Shown here: piece by piece, positions 1-10,417 of the stretch | Numbering within the stretch: the stretch's first letter is position 1 | Layout: each line of letters starts with the position of its first letter | Assembly: GCF_001687105.1 (NCBI RefSeq) | Contig: NZ_CP014601.1 | Coordinates: 1-54,364 of the forward strand | Source: Salipiger sp. CCB-MM3 | Lineage (GTDB): Bacteria; Pseudomonadota; Alphaproteobacteria; Rhodobacterales; Rhodobacteraceae | DNA: 54,364 nucleotides | Direction: 5' to 3' | Program-made: the position numbers and the translations under genes | Notes under the pieces: generated by a model | The model's database searches: none | Told to the model about the DNA's origin: nothing | The model's input: only the letters and a program-made list of their open reading frames with translations

Positions 1-729
1 GCCCGAGCGCGCCCTTCTCCACCACCAGTAGCAACGCGTCGGCGTGGTCCTCGACGTAGAGCCAGTCGCGGATGTTTTCGCCCGTGCCGTAGATCGGCAG
101 CGGCTTTCCGGCGAGCGCGTTGAGGATCACCACCGGGATCAGCTTCTCCGGGAAATGATACGGCCCGTAGTTGTTGCTGCAGTTGGTCAGCACACCGGCA
201 GCCCGTAGGTCTCGTGCCAGGCGCGCACCAGATGATCCGAACTGGCCTTGGAGGCCGAATAGGGCGAGCGCGGATCATAGGGCGTGTCTTCGGTGAACTT
301 GACCTCGGATCGGCGGGCAGCGAGCCAAAGACTTCGTCGGTGGAGATATGATGAAAGCGGAAGCTCTCGGGCTTGCCCTGCGCCACCCAATAGGCCCGCG
401 CGGCTTCGAGCATATTGTAGGTGCCGGTGATATTGGTCTCGATGAAGTCCCCCGGCCCGTCGATCGAGCGATCCACATGGCTCTCGGCGGCGAGATGCAT
501 CACCGCGTCGGGCTTGTGCGCCGCGAACACCCGGTCGAGCGCCGCGCGGTCGCGGATGTCGGCCTGCTCGAAGGCGTAAGCGGAGCTGCCGGAAACCTCG
601 GCCACATTCTCGAGACAGGCGGCGTAAGTGAGTGCGTCGAGGTTCACCACCTCATGGCCGCGCGCCACCGCCAGCCCGCACCACGGCCGATCCGATGAAA
701 CCGGCACCGCCGGTGATCAGGAGTTTCAT
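1..729 (-). CDS. rfbB: dTDP-glucose 4,6-dehydratase, N-terminal part (runs off the window edge; frameshifted)
   Basis: RfbB converts dTDP-glucose to dTDP-4-keto-6-deoxyglucose. Starting at 729 the protein begins [18 protein letters not shown], an NAD-binding Rossmann GxxGxxG start. Further on are [15 protein letters not shown], the [10 protein letters not shown] segment, and the SDR YxxxK motif in YSASKAS. The frame is broken three times: an extra base near 676, a missing base near 306 and a missing base near 191. The protein stays family-like on either side of each break, so these may be sequence errors. The minus-strand reading reaches position 1 at VVEKGALG and continues exactly with the protein encoded at 54364-54047. 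The start overlaps the end of rfbC (ATGA). Confidence 0.9.
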
Positions 730-1295
730 GCCCCGGCCCGCGAGCATGAAGGGACTATCGAAATCCCTGAGGAAGGGCGCTGCGGCGTCCTTCTCGGAGA
801 AATGGCTTCCGAGGCGTCGATGCCCCAGTCGATACCGATCTCAGAATCGTCGAACCGCACCGCGCCGTCACACTCCGGCGCGTAGTAATCAGTGCATTTG
901 TAGATGATTTCGGTGTCCGGCTCGCGGGTGACGAAGCCGTGCAGGAAGCCCGTCGGGATCAGCAGTTGGCGGCCGTTCTCGAAAGTGAGCTCCTCACCGA
1001 CCCATTGCCCATAGGTGGGCGAGCCTTTGCGGATGTCGACGGCGACATCGAAGAGCGCCCCCCGCCCGCAGCGCACCAGCTTGGCTTGGGTATGCGGCGG
1101 CGCCTGGAAGTGCAGCCCGCGTACGGTGCCCACTTTGGCAGAAAGTGAGTGGTTGTCCTGCACGAAGTCGAAGGCGAGCCCCGCCTCTTCCATGCGCCGC
1201 GCGCTCCAGCTTTCTGAAAGGAACCCGCGATGGTCCCCAAAGCGCTGTGGGGTCAAAACCAGCACGCCCTGCAGTTTCGTCGGTTCGATATTCAC
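726..1295 (-). CDS. rfbC: dTDP-4-dehydrorhamnose 3,5-epimerase
   Basis: RfbC epimerises dTDP-4-keto-6-deoxyglucose at C3 and C5. The protein is a cupin of the family's usual length (about 190 residues). It shows RFGDHRGFLSESW, the family signature FVQDNHSLS, VRGLHFQAPP with the active-site His, YGQWVGEEL and FLHGF. The GTG at 1293-1295 is the chosen start, preceded by AAAGGGCG. The last ~30 residues after GIDASEAI look frameshifted: the next frame gives SEKDAAAPFLRDFDSPFML, the expected end. It is translationally coupled to rfbB. No rfbD lies in this cluster, so dTDP-L-rhamnose could not be completed by genes seen here. Confidence 0.92.
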   Translation of the reverse strand: MNIEPTKLQGVLVLTPQRFGDHRGFLSESWSARRMEEAGLAFDFVQDNHSLSAKVGTVRGLHFQAPPHTQAKLVRCGRGALFDVAVDIRKGSPTYGQWVGEELTFENGRQLLIPTGFLHGFVTREPDTEIIYKCTDYYAPECDGAVRFDDSEIGIDWGIDASEAISPRRTPQRPSSGISIVPSCSRAGA

Positions 1296-2187
1296 CCTTC
1301 ACGCCCTTTGATCAGCAAACACCGTCCGTCTAACACAACCCTGTCCCCGCCCCGTCATTTCTGTCAAACAAAGTGAAATCACGTGTCTTCTTGGCCTGCT
1401 TCCGTTCATATACTTCGACACTTCACACACGGTCGCCATCGCTTCGACACTTTACACACACACCAGCGCGTATCATGCGGATTAGCCCGTCGTTTCACTA
1501 ACTCCATGCTATGGTACAGCCTGAACTGCCGCTGTGAGCGGTCCCGTCGGAGCAAGTCTCAGGGTAGCGTCAAGGGGCCGAGAACCCATCCACAGATGAG
1601 CTAGCAGCGCCGATCCGATACCAGTGTTACTCATGGCTTTAAGCGGCTCTCAGAGGTGGTTCAAGCTCAGTTGTCCGGCCCGCGGGCAATCCAGTGCGGC
1701 ATCATGCGCGACTACACGCATGCACGGTTGATCAACCATGCGTCTAGAAATCTCTGTGATTGAGGCGTTCGACCAAAATCCATCTCTCAAAACCAAAAGT
1801 ACTTGACGATAGGTGATCTATCACGCTTCAATAATTTTCGTTGACGGTGATCCTTTTCATGCGGAGCTCCCGGAAATTTACTCCTAGTAATTTTTAAAAT
1901 TACCCCGGAGCATATCTCCCCACAAATCAACATAGTTTCGCACGCAAAATCCCATTAAAATATCAGCACCATGATTGGTCTTTCGTGAATTTAACGGGGA
2001 CTCATTCTGATAGGACATTCATAATATATAATTAGCATAAGCGCGCTCAATTAAGCGCTATTTTTACTGGCGCCCTCTGAGAGATCAGCTCGCTCATCAT
2101 TGCGCCGCAGGTAAGATTAAATTGCGACTATATCGCCAAAATCTTCAAGGAAATGAAAAATAAAGATGAAAACATTAAGGAGATACT
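1296..2187. other. Intergenic region, no gene recognised
   Basis: About 890 bases separate the divergent rfbC and RTX genes. The short reading frame at 1383-1604 has no family features. Around 1414-1466 the motif TTCGACACTTCACACAC occurs twice about 26 bases apart with small differences. From about 1790 to 2160 the DNA becomes AT-rich, which fits promoter DNA for the RTX gene starting at 2188. AAGGAGAT stands 7-8 bases before that ATG. Confidence 0.5.
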
Positions 2188-4248
2188 ATGATTTCAGTTA
2201 GCGCTTCCGGCCTCGCTGTTGCTGAGGGTGATACAGGATATAATTCACTCACATTCTCAATAATACTAGATGACACTCCATCAGAAACAATCACAGTGCC
2301 ATGGCGCATATCCCTTGGTAGCGCCATCCTTGGAGGAGACACCAACTACTATTCATCTAACTATCTCACCGGAACCTCCACATTTTATGCTGGACAGACC
2401 TTGAAGGAAGTGACGGTCTACCCCAGCGGAGACTTCGATGCAGAGGACGACGAGAGCTTTGTGTTAGAGCTACTTGCCCCAACAAATGCCAAGTTGGATG
2501 GCGGTCAGGTCACTTATCAGACGACAGGATGGGTCTATGACGACGATGGTACATCTAATCCAATATCTCTTCACATTTCTGACCCCATCGTTATCGAAGG
2601 GAACAAAGGGTTCCAACGTGTGAGCTTTACGCTGAGTTTATCTCGACCGGCAGATCAGACTTACAAGATTGGCTATTCACTTGAGGGATCGGATCAGGGA
2701 AGTGGCCGTGTAGAAGGGTCCAACTCAGTCACTTTCATATCGGGGCAATCTGAAGCGACAGTCTCATTTAAGCTACCAAACAACAAGGTAGCCGAGGGAT
2801 TGGAGTACGTTGATCTCAAGTTGGACCTTCCGAAGGGAATTTCGGAGGCATCTGGTGGGCAGGCGACTATTGTCGACAATGATGGTCTGAAAAAAGGCCC
2901 ATACGTGCTCGTGTCAGATGCGCGCGTCTTGGAAGAAGATGCAAGCTACGGACCACTCGTTTTCTCAGTCATTCTAAGCGAGCCAACGTCCGAATCCGTT
3001 ACAGTCCCATGGCGTCTCGGCGACGGCACCGCGACCCTTGGAGAAGATACCAGTTATTATACAGGTAGCTACGCCTCCGGAAACCTGACCTTTTATGCTG
3101 GCCAGATTCAGAAAACTGTAACGGTCTATCCTTCCGGTGACTACGATGCGGAATTAGACGAAACATTCATCTTAGAAATTCTGGAGCCAGAGAACGCTCA
3201 GCTACCCGGCGGCGCAACAATACAACAGGGAATAGGCTGGGTTCTTGATGATGATGGGGCCTCCAATCCGGCTGTATTGCAAGTGACTGATGTAACCGTT
3301 GAAGAAGGTGACCGGTATGACACAACCGCAAGCGTTCGGTTGGAGCTGTCTCGCCCTGCAACTCGAGATCTTGCGATTGACTACCGAACGGTCAACGGCA
3401 GCGCGAAGGCTGGGAAGGATTTTAAATCTACATCAGAACTGTCGAGATTAAGGAGGGGCAGAGCAGCGCGTCTTTAGGCATAAAAATATTTGGTGACTCG
3501 TCGATGAAATCAATGAGACTTTTCTCTAGAATTTTTCCTCCCTAATAGCATTAAAAAGGTCGCTGGAGGAGCAATTACGATCCTCAACGAGGACATAAAC
3601 ACAACACCAAACAAGGTGTATGGCGATAGCGCCAGAAACTCTCTGACAGGCACGGGGAACCCGACTTTATATACGGCAGAGCACCGCGGATGAGATTTCT
3701 GGGCGGGCCAATAATGACAGGCTCTATGGAGGAGCTGGAAACGATACGCTCCGTGGAGACATAGGTAGCGACAGGCTTGAAGGAGGAGCGGGAAAGACAG
3801 ATAGAGGGGGGGAATGGTAGTGATAGGCTCTTCGGAGATGAAGGCAATGACAGAATTTTTGGTGGAGACAATAGAGATGTTCTATTCGGAGGCAGAGGCG
3901 CAGATTCAATTTTTGGAAACAGCGGCTCTGACGATTTGTCAGGAGACGAAGGATCGGATATTCTTGTTGGAGGCGGAGGGAATGACAGGTTGAAGGGTGG
4001 CGCCGGCAACGACAAGTTGACTGGCGGCTTGGGGAAGATGCGTTTATTTTGTAGTAGAAGTGATGGTGTAGACAGATACTGGACTGGAATGATCGACACG
4101 ATTACTTGGATATAAACGGCATTAAGAATTTCAATAATATTGACATATATCAGCGCGGAGACAATGCGATTGTCGAGTTTGCTGACACGAAAATTATCTG
4201 CTGGACACACACTCTGATAACTTGAGCAGAGAGGACTTCCTGCTTTAG
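2188..4248 (+). pseudogene. Calx-beta / RTX calcium-binding secreted protein, broken by frameshifts
   Basis: The first 429 codons (2188-3477) are open and contain Calx-beta type units (AEGDTGYNSLTFSIIL…, VEEGDRYDTTASVRL). There is an internal duplication: residues ~1-120 and ~240-357 share PWR…LG.DT.YY, FYAGQ…TVYPSGD.DAE and GWV.DDDG.SNP. The frame is lost near 3436. Reading on through several more single-base indels recovers NEDI…NKVYGDSARNSLTGTG, then at least eight GGxGxDxL-type nonapeptides (about 3700-4030), and ends LSREDFLL at the TAG at 4246-4248. That ending is the usual acidic-hydrophobic end of type I-secreted RTX proteins. At least six indels are needed to restore it. Whether it is a true pseudogene or poor sequence cannot be told from the window. 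Confidence 0.8.
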
Positions 4249-4290
4249 CACGGAAGGCATTCCGGGCTTCGCCAGAATGTTGGAATGAGC

Positions 4291-4316
4291 AAGGCCTCGC
4301 CTCCTGGCGAGGCCTT
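4291..4316 (+). terminator. Hairpin downstream of the RTX gene
   Basis: A perfect 11-bp stem (AAGGCCTCGCC / GGCGAGGCCTT) with a TCCT loop lies 42 bases after the RTX stop codon and between convergent genes. There is no long T-run, so it is either a weak intrinsic terminator or an attenuating hairpin. Confidence 0.6.
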
Positions 4317-4385
4317 CTGATAGTGTTTAGCAAGTAATCGCGCAGCCTTAGCTCGTTTGGCGCTAGGGGATCAGTCGCGCGATAA

Positions 4386-6267
4386 TCAGCTCCGCGGCTC
4401 TTCCGCCGTCATCTCCGTGGTGTCGATGCGCAGCTCGGGAGCCTCGGGGTGCTCATACGGCGAGTCAATGCCGGTGAAGTTCTTTAGCTGACCCGAGCGG
4501 GCCTTGGCGTAGAGCCCCTTCACATCCGGCTTTCCGGCTACTTCCAGCGGCGTATCGACGAAGACCTCGAGGAACTCGCCCGGCTGCATCATGCCGCGCA
4601 CCATGTCGCGCTCCGAGCGGAACGGCGAGATGAAGGCAGTGATCACGATGAGACCTGCGTCGGTCATCAGCTTGGCAACCTCGCCGACGCGGCGGATGTT
4701 CTCCCACTCGGTCGGCCTCGGTGAAGCCCAGATCCTTGTTCAGCCCGTGGCGCACGTTGTCGCCATCGAGAAGGAAGGTGTGGCGGTTCATCCGCGCAGC
4801 TTCTTCTCGACGATATTGGCGATCGTCGACTTGCCCGAGCCCGACAGGCCGGTGAGCCAGAGCACGGCGGGCTTCTGGTGCTTCATCGAGGCGTGGTGAG
4901 CGCGGCCGATGTCAGTGGCCTGCCAATGCACGTTCTGCGCCCGCGCAGGCGAAGTTCAGCATGCCCGCGGCGACCGTGTGATTGGTGATCTTGTCGATCA
5001 GGATGAAGCCGCCCAGATCGCGGTTCTCGGCATAGGCGCGAAGGGGATCTCACGATCAGTGGTGATATTGGCAACACCGATCGCGTTGAGGTCGAGCGTC
5101 TTGCTGGCCAGGTGCTCCTGGGTGTTGACGTGACCTCATACTTGGGCTCGGCGACGGTGGCCGATACCGGTCTGCGTGCCCGATTTTCAGCCAATAGGCG
5201 CGGCCAGCAGAAGCTCGTGCTCTCCATCCACACCAGCGTGCTCTCAAACCTGGTCGGCGACTTCCAGCGGCGCCTGCGCCGCCAACTCTGTCCGCGCGAG
5301 CAGTCGATCTCATCGGCCAGCGTGATGGTCACCGACCTCCCCGGCGACGGCGAGATCCTGATCGCCGCCCAGGGCGACGATGCGTGCTACGCTGGAGGTC
5401 TTGCCTGAGGGCAGCACCCCGCACCCGGATCGCCGGGCGCAACCTGACCCGAGGCGATGAGCCCGGCGAAGCCGGCGGAAATCGAGGTTGGGACGGTTTA
5501 CCCATTGCACCGGCATGCGGAACGGGCCCGGTCTGCTCGCGGCTGTCCTCGACCTCGACCTCTTCCAGCAGCGGCAGCAGCGCGGTGCCGTCGTACCACG
5601 GGGTGTTCTCGCTCGGGCCCGGTGATGTTGTCGCCCTTGAAGCCCGAGATCGGGATCGGGGTGAACTCCTCGATGCCGATGCTCTCGGCGAAGGCGCGGT
5701 AATCGGCAACGATCTTGTCGAAGGTCTCCTGATCGTAGCCCACCAGATCCATCTTGTTCACCGCCAGCACCACGTGGCGGATGCCCAGCATGTTAACGAT
5801 ATAGCTGTGGCGGCGAGTCTGGGTCAGCACGCCCTTGCGCGCGTCAATGAGGATCACCGCCAGATCGGCGGTGGAGGCGCCAGTCACCATGTTGCGGGTG
5901 TATTGCTCGTGGCCAGGAGTGTCAGCGACGATGAACTTGCGCTTTTCCGTGGCGAAGAAGCGGTAGGCGACGTCGATGGTGATGCCCTGCTCGCGCTCGG
6001 CGGCAAGCCCGTCGACGAGTAGCGCGAAATCGATCTCTTCGCCTTGGGTGCCGAACGCTTGGAATCGGATTCCAGCGCGGCGAGCTGATCTTCAAAGATC
6101 ATCTTGCTGTCGTAGAGCAGACGGCCGATCAGCGTCGACTTGCCGTCATCCACCGAGCCGCAGGTGATGAAACGCAGCATGGTCTTGTGCTGGTGCGCCT
6201 CGAGATAGGCGTCGATGTCCTCGGCGATCAGCGCGTCGGTCTTGTAGATTGGGTCCTGGGTGGTCAT
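4386..6267 (-). pseudogene. cysNC: Bifunctional sulfate adenylyltransferase subunit 1 / APS kinase, frame broken many times
   Basis: CysN is the GTPase subunit of ATP sulfurylase, and the C-terminal CysC domain phosphorylates APS to PAPS. The start [18 protein letters not shown] is followed by the GTPase P-loop GSVDDGKST, the G3 motif DTPGHEQ (after a missing base near 6062) and G4 NKMDL. Later frames give [48 protein letters not shown] and [15 protein letters not shown]. The CysC part shows [21 protein letters not shown] and [10 protein letters not shown]. About ten or more single-base indels are required to join them, for example near 5628, 5545, 5460, 5420-5430, 5330 and 4708. The amino-acid signal between breaks is clean, which favours sequencing error over old decay. 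cysD lies 57 bases upstream. Confidence 0.9.
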
Positions 6268-6324
6268 GCGTGTACCTGAAAATGAGGGGCTGGAAGGGAG
6301 GCTGGCGCGGCGTTTCAGGCGCGC

Positions 6325-7230
6325 TCAGAAATAGCCTTCCTGCTTCTTCTTCTCCATCGAGGCGGCCTGATCGTGGTCGATGGCGCGGCCTTGGCGTTCC
6401 GAGGTGGTGGTCAGCAGCATCTCCTGGATGACTTCCGGCAGCGTCTGCGCCTCGCTCTCCACCGCACCGGTCAGCGGGTAGCAGCCCAGCGTGCGGAAGC
6501 GCACCGAGCGCATCACCGGCTCTTCGCCGTCCTTGAGCGGGAAACGCTCGTCGTCGACCATCAGGATCAGCCCGTCGCGCTCCACCGTCGGGCGCGGCGC
6601 CGAGAAATACAGTGGCACGATCTCGATGCCCTCAAGATGGATGTACTGCCAGATATCGAGCTCGGTCCAGTTGGAGATCGGGAACACCCGAACGCTCTCG
6701 CCCTTGGCTTTGCGCGCGTTATAAAGCCGCCAGAGCTCCGGGCGCTGGTTCTTCGGATCCCAGCGGTGGTTGGCCGAGCGGAAGGAGAAGACGCGCTCTT
6801 TAGCGCGAGATTTTTCCTCGTCGCGGCGGGCGCCGCCGAATGCCACGTCGAAGCCGAACTTGTCGAGTGCCTGCTTGAGGCCTTCCGTCTTCCACATGTC
6901 GGTGTGCAGCGCGCCATGGTCGAACGGGTTAATGCCGCGTTCTTTGGCTTCCGGGTTCTGATGGACCAGCAGCTGCATGCCTGCGTCCTTGGCCGCCTTG
7001 TCGCGCAGCTTGTACATGTCCTGGAACTTCCAGGTGGTGTCGACGTGCATCAGCGGGAAGGGCGGCGGCGAGGGGTAGAAGGCCTTTTTCGCCAAGTGCA
7101 GCATGACGGCGCTGTCCTTGCCGACGCTGTAGAGCATGACCGGGTTCTCGGCCTCGGCGACGACCTCGCGCAGGATGTGAATGCTCTCCGCTTCCAAGCG
7201 CTGCAGGTGGGTGAGGGTCTTTGTGTCCAT
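6325..7230 (-). CDS. cysD: Sulfate adenylyltransferase subunit 2
   Basis: CysD is the catalytic ATP pyrophosphatase-type subunit that makes adenylyl sulfate. The 301-residue protein is intact and of normal length. It shows the PP-loop-like [14 protein letters not shown] (about residues 35-50), [41 protein letters not shown] and [10 protein letters not shown]. The ATG at 7228-7230 gives the family N-terminus [23 protein letters not shown] longer reading to 7452 adds unrelated residues. It forms an operon with cysNC. The divergent regulator starts 97 bases away across a palindrome. On this plasmid it probably feeds PAPS to the four sulfotransferases rather than sulfate assimilation alone, since no cysH or cysIJ is present. 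Confidence 0.95.
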   Translation of the reverse strand: MDTKTLTHLQRLEAESIHILREVVAEAENPVMLYSVGKDSAVMLHLAKKAFYPSPPPFPLMHVDTTWKFQDMYKLRDKAAKDAGMQLLVHQNPEAKERGINPFDHGALHTDMWKTEGLKQALDKFGFDVAFGGARRDEEKSRAKERVFSFRSANHRWDPKNQRPELWRLYNARKAKGESVRVFPISNWTELDIWQYIHLEGIEIVPLYFSAPRPTVERDGLILMVDDERFPLKDGEEPVMRSVRFRTLGCYPLTGAVESEAQTLPEVIQEMLLTTTSERQGRAIDHDQAASMEKKKQEGYF

Positions 7231-7290
7231 CGGGAAGTCTCTGGTCAGATCGGTACTGCATGCCGATCTACCCTTGCTGCGCCTGCAAAA

Positions 7291-7306
7291 ACCCCCATAT
7301 GGGGGT
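7291..7306. promoter_or_regulatory. Perfect 16-bp palindrome between cysD and the LuxR-type regulator
   Basis: ACCCCCATATGGGGGT is perfectly self-complementary. It sits in the 97-base divergent gap, 60 bases upstream of cysD and 21 bases upstream of the regulator start. This is the position expected for an operator serving both promoters. The operator role is inferred from position only. Confidence 0.6.
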
Positions 7307-7327
7307 ATTCGAAAAATGAGAGGGTAG

Positions 7328-8379
7328 ATGTCCGGCGAAACCGAAATCCTTGCGGCACTGTTTGCTGCATCCATGGGCGTTCCGGGTGAGGTGGCACCGG
7401 GAAGCGAGCCCGCCCGCTGGGAGGATTTCCTCGCCCGCCTCGCCGAGGCCACTTTGGCCGAGAGCGCACTGCTGCGGCTCTCCTGGCCCGGCAGCCCGAT
7501 GATGCACTGCAGGTCGGGGTGCCCTGGGAGGGCCCCTCAGAGGCGGTAGTCGAGCGCATGCGCAGCGGTCGGGTCTATTCGCAGGTCGACCTGCCCGCGG
7601 CGACCGGCGAGGCGCCAAACCCAACCGGGAACCTACAGCCACTGCGTGCGATGCGCTGGCGGATCGGTCGCGGCGGCGGTCCGACAGCGCGGATGCTTCT
7701 CGCCCTGCGCCGCAGCGGCGAGGACTTCCGGGCGCTGGACGGTCTGCAGCTATCGAGCCTCACGCCCTATCTCGGCGTGACGCTCGGCGGCTGGCGGCAG
7801 CTGGCGCAGGAACGCGCCCGGGCGGCAATCGAGCAGGGACTCTGCGGCAATCTCGGCGCTGGCTGGATCCTCTTCGCCACCTCGGGGCGAGTGAGCGCCA
7901 TGGCCGAGGGGCTGGCGGCGCAGCTCAATGACCTGTCCGGAATCAAGCTGTGCGAGGGTGGCTGGCTGGCGCTGCCCGAGCCCGAGGCGCAGGCTCTGCG
8001 CCAGGCACTAGCGGCGCTCGCACGGCCGGGCGCCGGGCCACAGCACCTGACCCTGTCGCGCGCGCCATTAGTGCAGCTGGTGCTGACCGCCGAGGAACTG
8101 GCCGGCGAGCCAGCGCTTCTGGGTCGCCTGCGCCACGATCTCTCGGCCCGGGCGCTACCTTTAACGCGGCTGACCGCGGGGCTCGGCCTCAGCCGCAGTG
8201 AGGCACGGTTGGCGGCATGTTTGTGTGACGGGCTAAGCCTCGCCGCCGCCGCCTCCGAGCTCGGCTGGACGCTTGAGACTGGCCGCAGCTGTTCCAAGCA
8301 GCTCTTCGCCCGGCTTGGAGTCAGCGGTCAGCCCGGCGTGGTGAGACGGGTACTGGCGAGCGGGGTATGGCTGGGGTGA
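7328..8379 (+). CDS. LuxR-type HTH transcriptional regulator (one frameshift)
   Basis: The first frame starts [21 protein letters not shown] and runs to SWPGSP. A missing base near 7498 then moves the reading to [21 protein letters not shown]…, which stays open to 8379. The restored protein is about 350 residues. The C-terminal ~65 residues ([56 protein letters not shown]) have the four-helix pattern of the LuxR/GerE DNA-binding domain. The N-terminal ~250 residues match no sensor domain I can name. It is divergent from cysD, so control of PAPS synthesis is a reasonable guess. The protein could also be a regulator of the neighbouring RTX genes. Confidence 0.75.
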
Positions 8380-8616
8380 GTGGCGCTGCGCTCAACACGA
8401 AAATTCTATCGGTTACCCAGCATGGTTGGTCGATTTTCCTAATGAGGACCCCACACACATCCTTTCGATGAGCCTATAGCTCGGGCCGCCCTGTTTCCCG
8501 AATGCACGACTGTCGAAAAATCACCCGGGTGAGATACGGATCCGCAATGCCCGGACAGCTCTTGTCTGCAAAAAAGAACCGACGCCATAACCAGGCAGAA
8601 AAGAAAGTGGCACCAT

Positions 8617-10065
8617 ATGCTTGAACGGCAGACGATCATCAACTCGCTGAGCTTCAATCTTTCCCTCTTGAGTGACCAGCAAATCCATGAAAGTGGCCGC
8701 GCGCCCTACCAGCTCAGCTACGGCTTCGCCGACGGCGTGGAGCCAGCCGATCTAGCAGGCAGCTATACCGGCTGGCGGGCTCTCTCCGCAGCCGAGCGGA
8801 ATGTCATCCGTTTCGCACTGTCCGAGATCGAAACCCTGATCAACGTGGAGTTCACCGAGCTCACAGACACCACCGACCCCGACATTTCTCTCGGCAAGGT
8901 GGCGTTGTCAGGCAACATTGCAGGCTATGGAGGTGTATCATACCAGACGATGGGCGGTAGGCTCTCTGCCTACGACGGCTTCGCGCTCTTCGACACCGAC
9001 ACTGCCGTAACCCGCGCGCGGGACGTGGTCATGCACGAGTTGGGCCATGCACTGGGATTGAGTCACAGCTTTGGCGATCCCGCCTTGCCCGATGCCTACG
9101 AAAGCAACAAATACACGGTGATGTCCTACACCGAAAACCCCGAGACGGGGGAGGACGCTCAAGGCATGATGTTGTTTGACATTCTAGCGCTACAGGCCCG
9201 CTGGGGCGCGAACCTCTCCCATGCCACAGGTAACGACGCCTATACGGGTCCGAAGGACGACCTGCTCGAAGTGATATGGGACGCCAACGGCACAGATCTA
9301 CTGGACGCCTCGGCGCGCAATAATGGCACGGTGCTAGACCTGCGCGAAGGTAGATTCTCGCGCTTCGGTAAAATGCACGACGATGTGGCCATCGCCTTTG
9401 ACGTACAAATCGAAAATGCCCGAGGCGGCTCAGGCAGAGACCGCATCATCGGCAATGCACTCGGCAACGAAATGGTCGGCGGAGGCGGACAGGACACAGT
9501 CTTCGGCAATGGCGGCAGAGACAGGATTCATGCCGGAGGCGGGGACGATAGCGCAGTCGGCGGTTTGGGACGCGACCTGATCTGGGGCGGTGGCGGTCGG
9601 GATGCGCTCCATGGTAGCGCGGGTGCGGACGGGCTCTACGGAAAGGCTGGAAGCGATTTCATCAAAGGCCAGAAGGGCGCCGATCGGCTTCTCGGCGGAG
9701 GTGCCGCCGATACTCTCCAAGGAGGCGCCGGCGACGACAGCATGCGAGGCCAACGCGGGAACGACCTGGTCATCGGCGGCGCTGGGCGCGACACGCTTCA
9801 CGGCAATTCTGGTGATGACACTCTTCGGGGAGGAGCGGGGGTAGACCTCTTCGTCTTCAACGCAACAGATGGCAACGACATCATCCGCGATTTTCAGGAG
9901 GGGATCGACCGCATCCTGCTCTCGACCCACTTCGAGAGTCTGACGGTGGTCAGGGGCTCAGCCGTCTTCAACTTCGCCGGGAACCACAGCATAAGCGTCG
10001 TGGGAAATTTTAGCGATCCCGAACAGACCCTCGCAGCGCTGCAGGACGACATTATTTTCGCCTGA
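8617..10065 (+). CDS. Serralysin-like M10 metalloprotease with RTX repeats
   Basis: This 482-residue secreted protease carries the metzincin zinc motif HELGHALGLSH (HExxHxxGxxH, about residue 147) and the Met-turn YTVMSYTE 28 residues further on. A block of RTX nonapeptides (GGGGQDTVFGNGG…, GGAGDDSMRGQRG…) fills about residues 285-410. The protein ends in a hydrophobic tail (DDIIFA). There is no N-terminal signal peptide, as expected for type I secretion. The start follows GAAAAGAAAG. No ABC exporter or membrane fusion protein is encoded in the window, so export would use a T1SS elsewhere. Proteolytic activity is inferred from the intact motif. Confidence 0.9.
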   Translation: MLERQTIINSLSFNLSLLSDQQIHESGRAPYQLSYGFADGVEPADLAGSYTGWRALSAAERNVIRFALSEIETLINVEFTELTDTTDPDISLGKVALSGNIAGYGGVSYQTMGGRLSAYDGFALFDTDTAVTRARDVVMHELGHALGLSHSFGDPALPDAYESNKYTVMSYTENPETGEDAQGMMLFDILALQARWGANLSHATGNDAYTGPKDDLLEVIWDANGTDLLDASARNNGTVLDLREGRFSRFGKMHDDVAIAFDVQIENARGGSGRDRIIGNALGNEMVGGGGQDTVFGNGGRDRIHAGGGDDSAVGGLGRDLIWGGGGRDALHGSAGADGLYGKAGSDFIKGQKGADRLLGGGAADTLQGGAGDDSMRGQRGNDLVIGGAGRDTLHGNSGDDTLRGGAGVDLFVFNATDGNDIIRDFQEGIDRILLSTHFESLTVVRGSAVFNFAGNHSISVVGNFSDPEQTLAALQDDIIFA

Positions 10066-10417
10066 AGGCGCACCCATTCGAAACGCTGAGCTTTTCGCAG
10101 ACAGCCTGAACAGTGAGGTGAGCGCGCAGTAAGAAGATTGAGACGCTTCGAGACTCCGAAAAGCATGTCTGGATTGCGAGGTAGCCTTGCATGCTTTCCA
10201 ATGTACACCGCGCGCCCAAGCACAAAGTAACAATACTCCATGGGGAAGCAAGGCCCAACAACGGCTTGAGAAATCAGAAATATGCGCGAGCATTTTCCAA
10301 AGGCCGCTGTTAGGATCAACCAACCTAGGATGGTTTCGCTTGGTGTAAGAAAGCCTGCTGCAGAAGCCCTCAGCGCAAAGCGCACAGAGGGCCGGAGTAG
10401 TTCTCAGCCGGCCATGG
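10066..10417. other. Intergenic region between convergent RTX genes
   Basis: There are about 350 bases between the protease stop and the stop of the minus-strand RTX gene. Long minus-strand reading frames here (9894-10488) run antisense into the protease gene and have no family features. I see no RNA gene, repeat or convincing terminator. Confidence 0.4.

Noticed and set aside
1383..1604. 73-codon plus-strand frame in the rfbC-RTX gap
   Set aside because: Composition unlike neighbouring genes, no motif, and covers a short near-repeat of non-coding appearance.
6373..7389. 338-codon plus-strand open frame opposite cysD
   Set aside because: Antisense shadow of a GC-rich, strongly conserved gene; cysD on the other strand explains the sequence.
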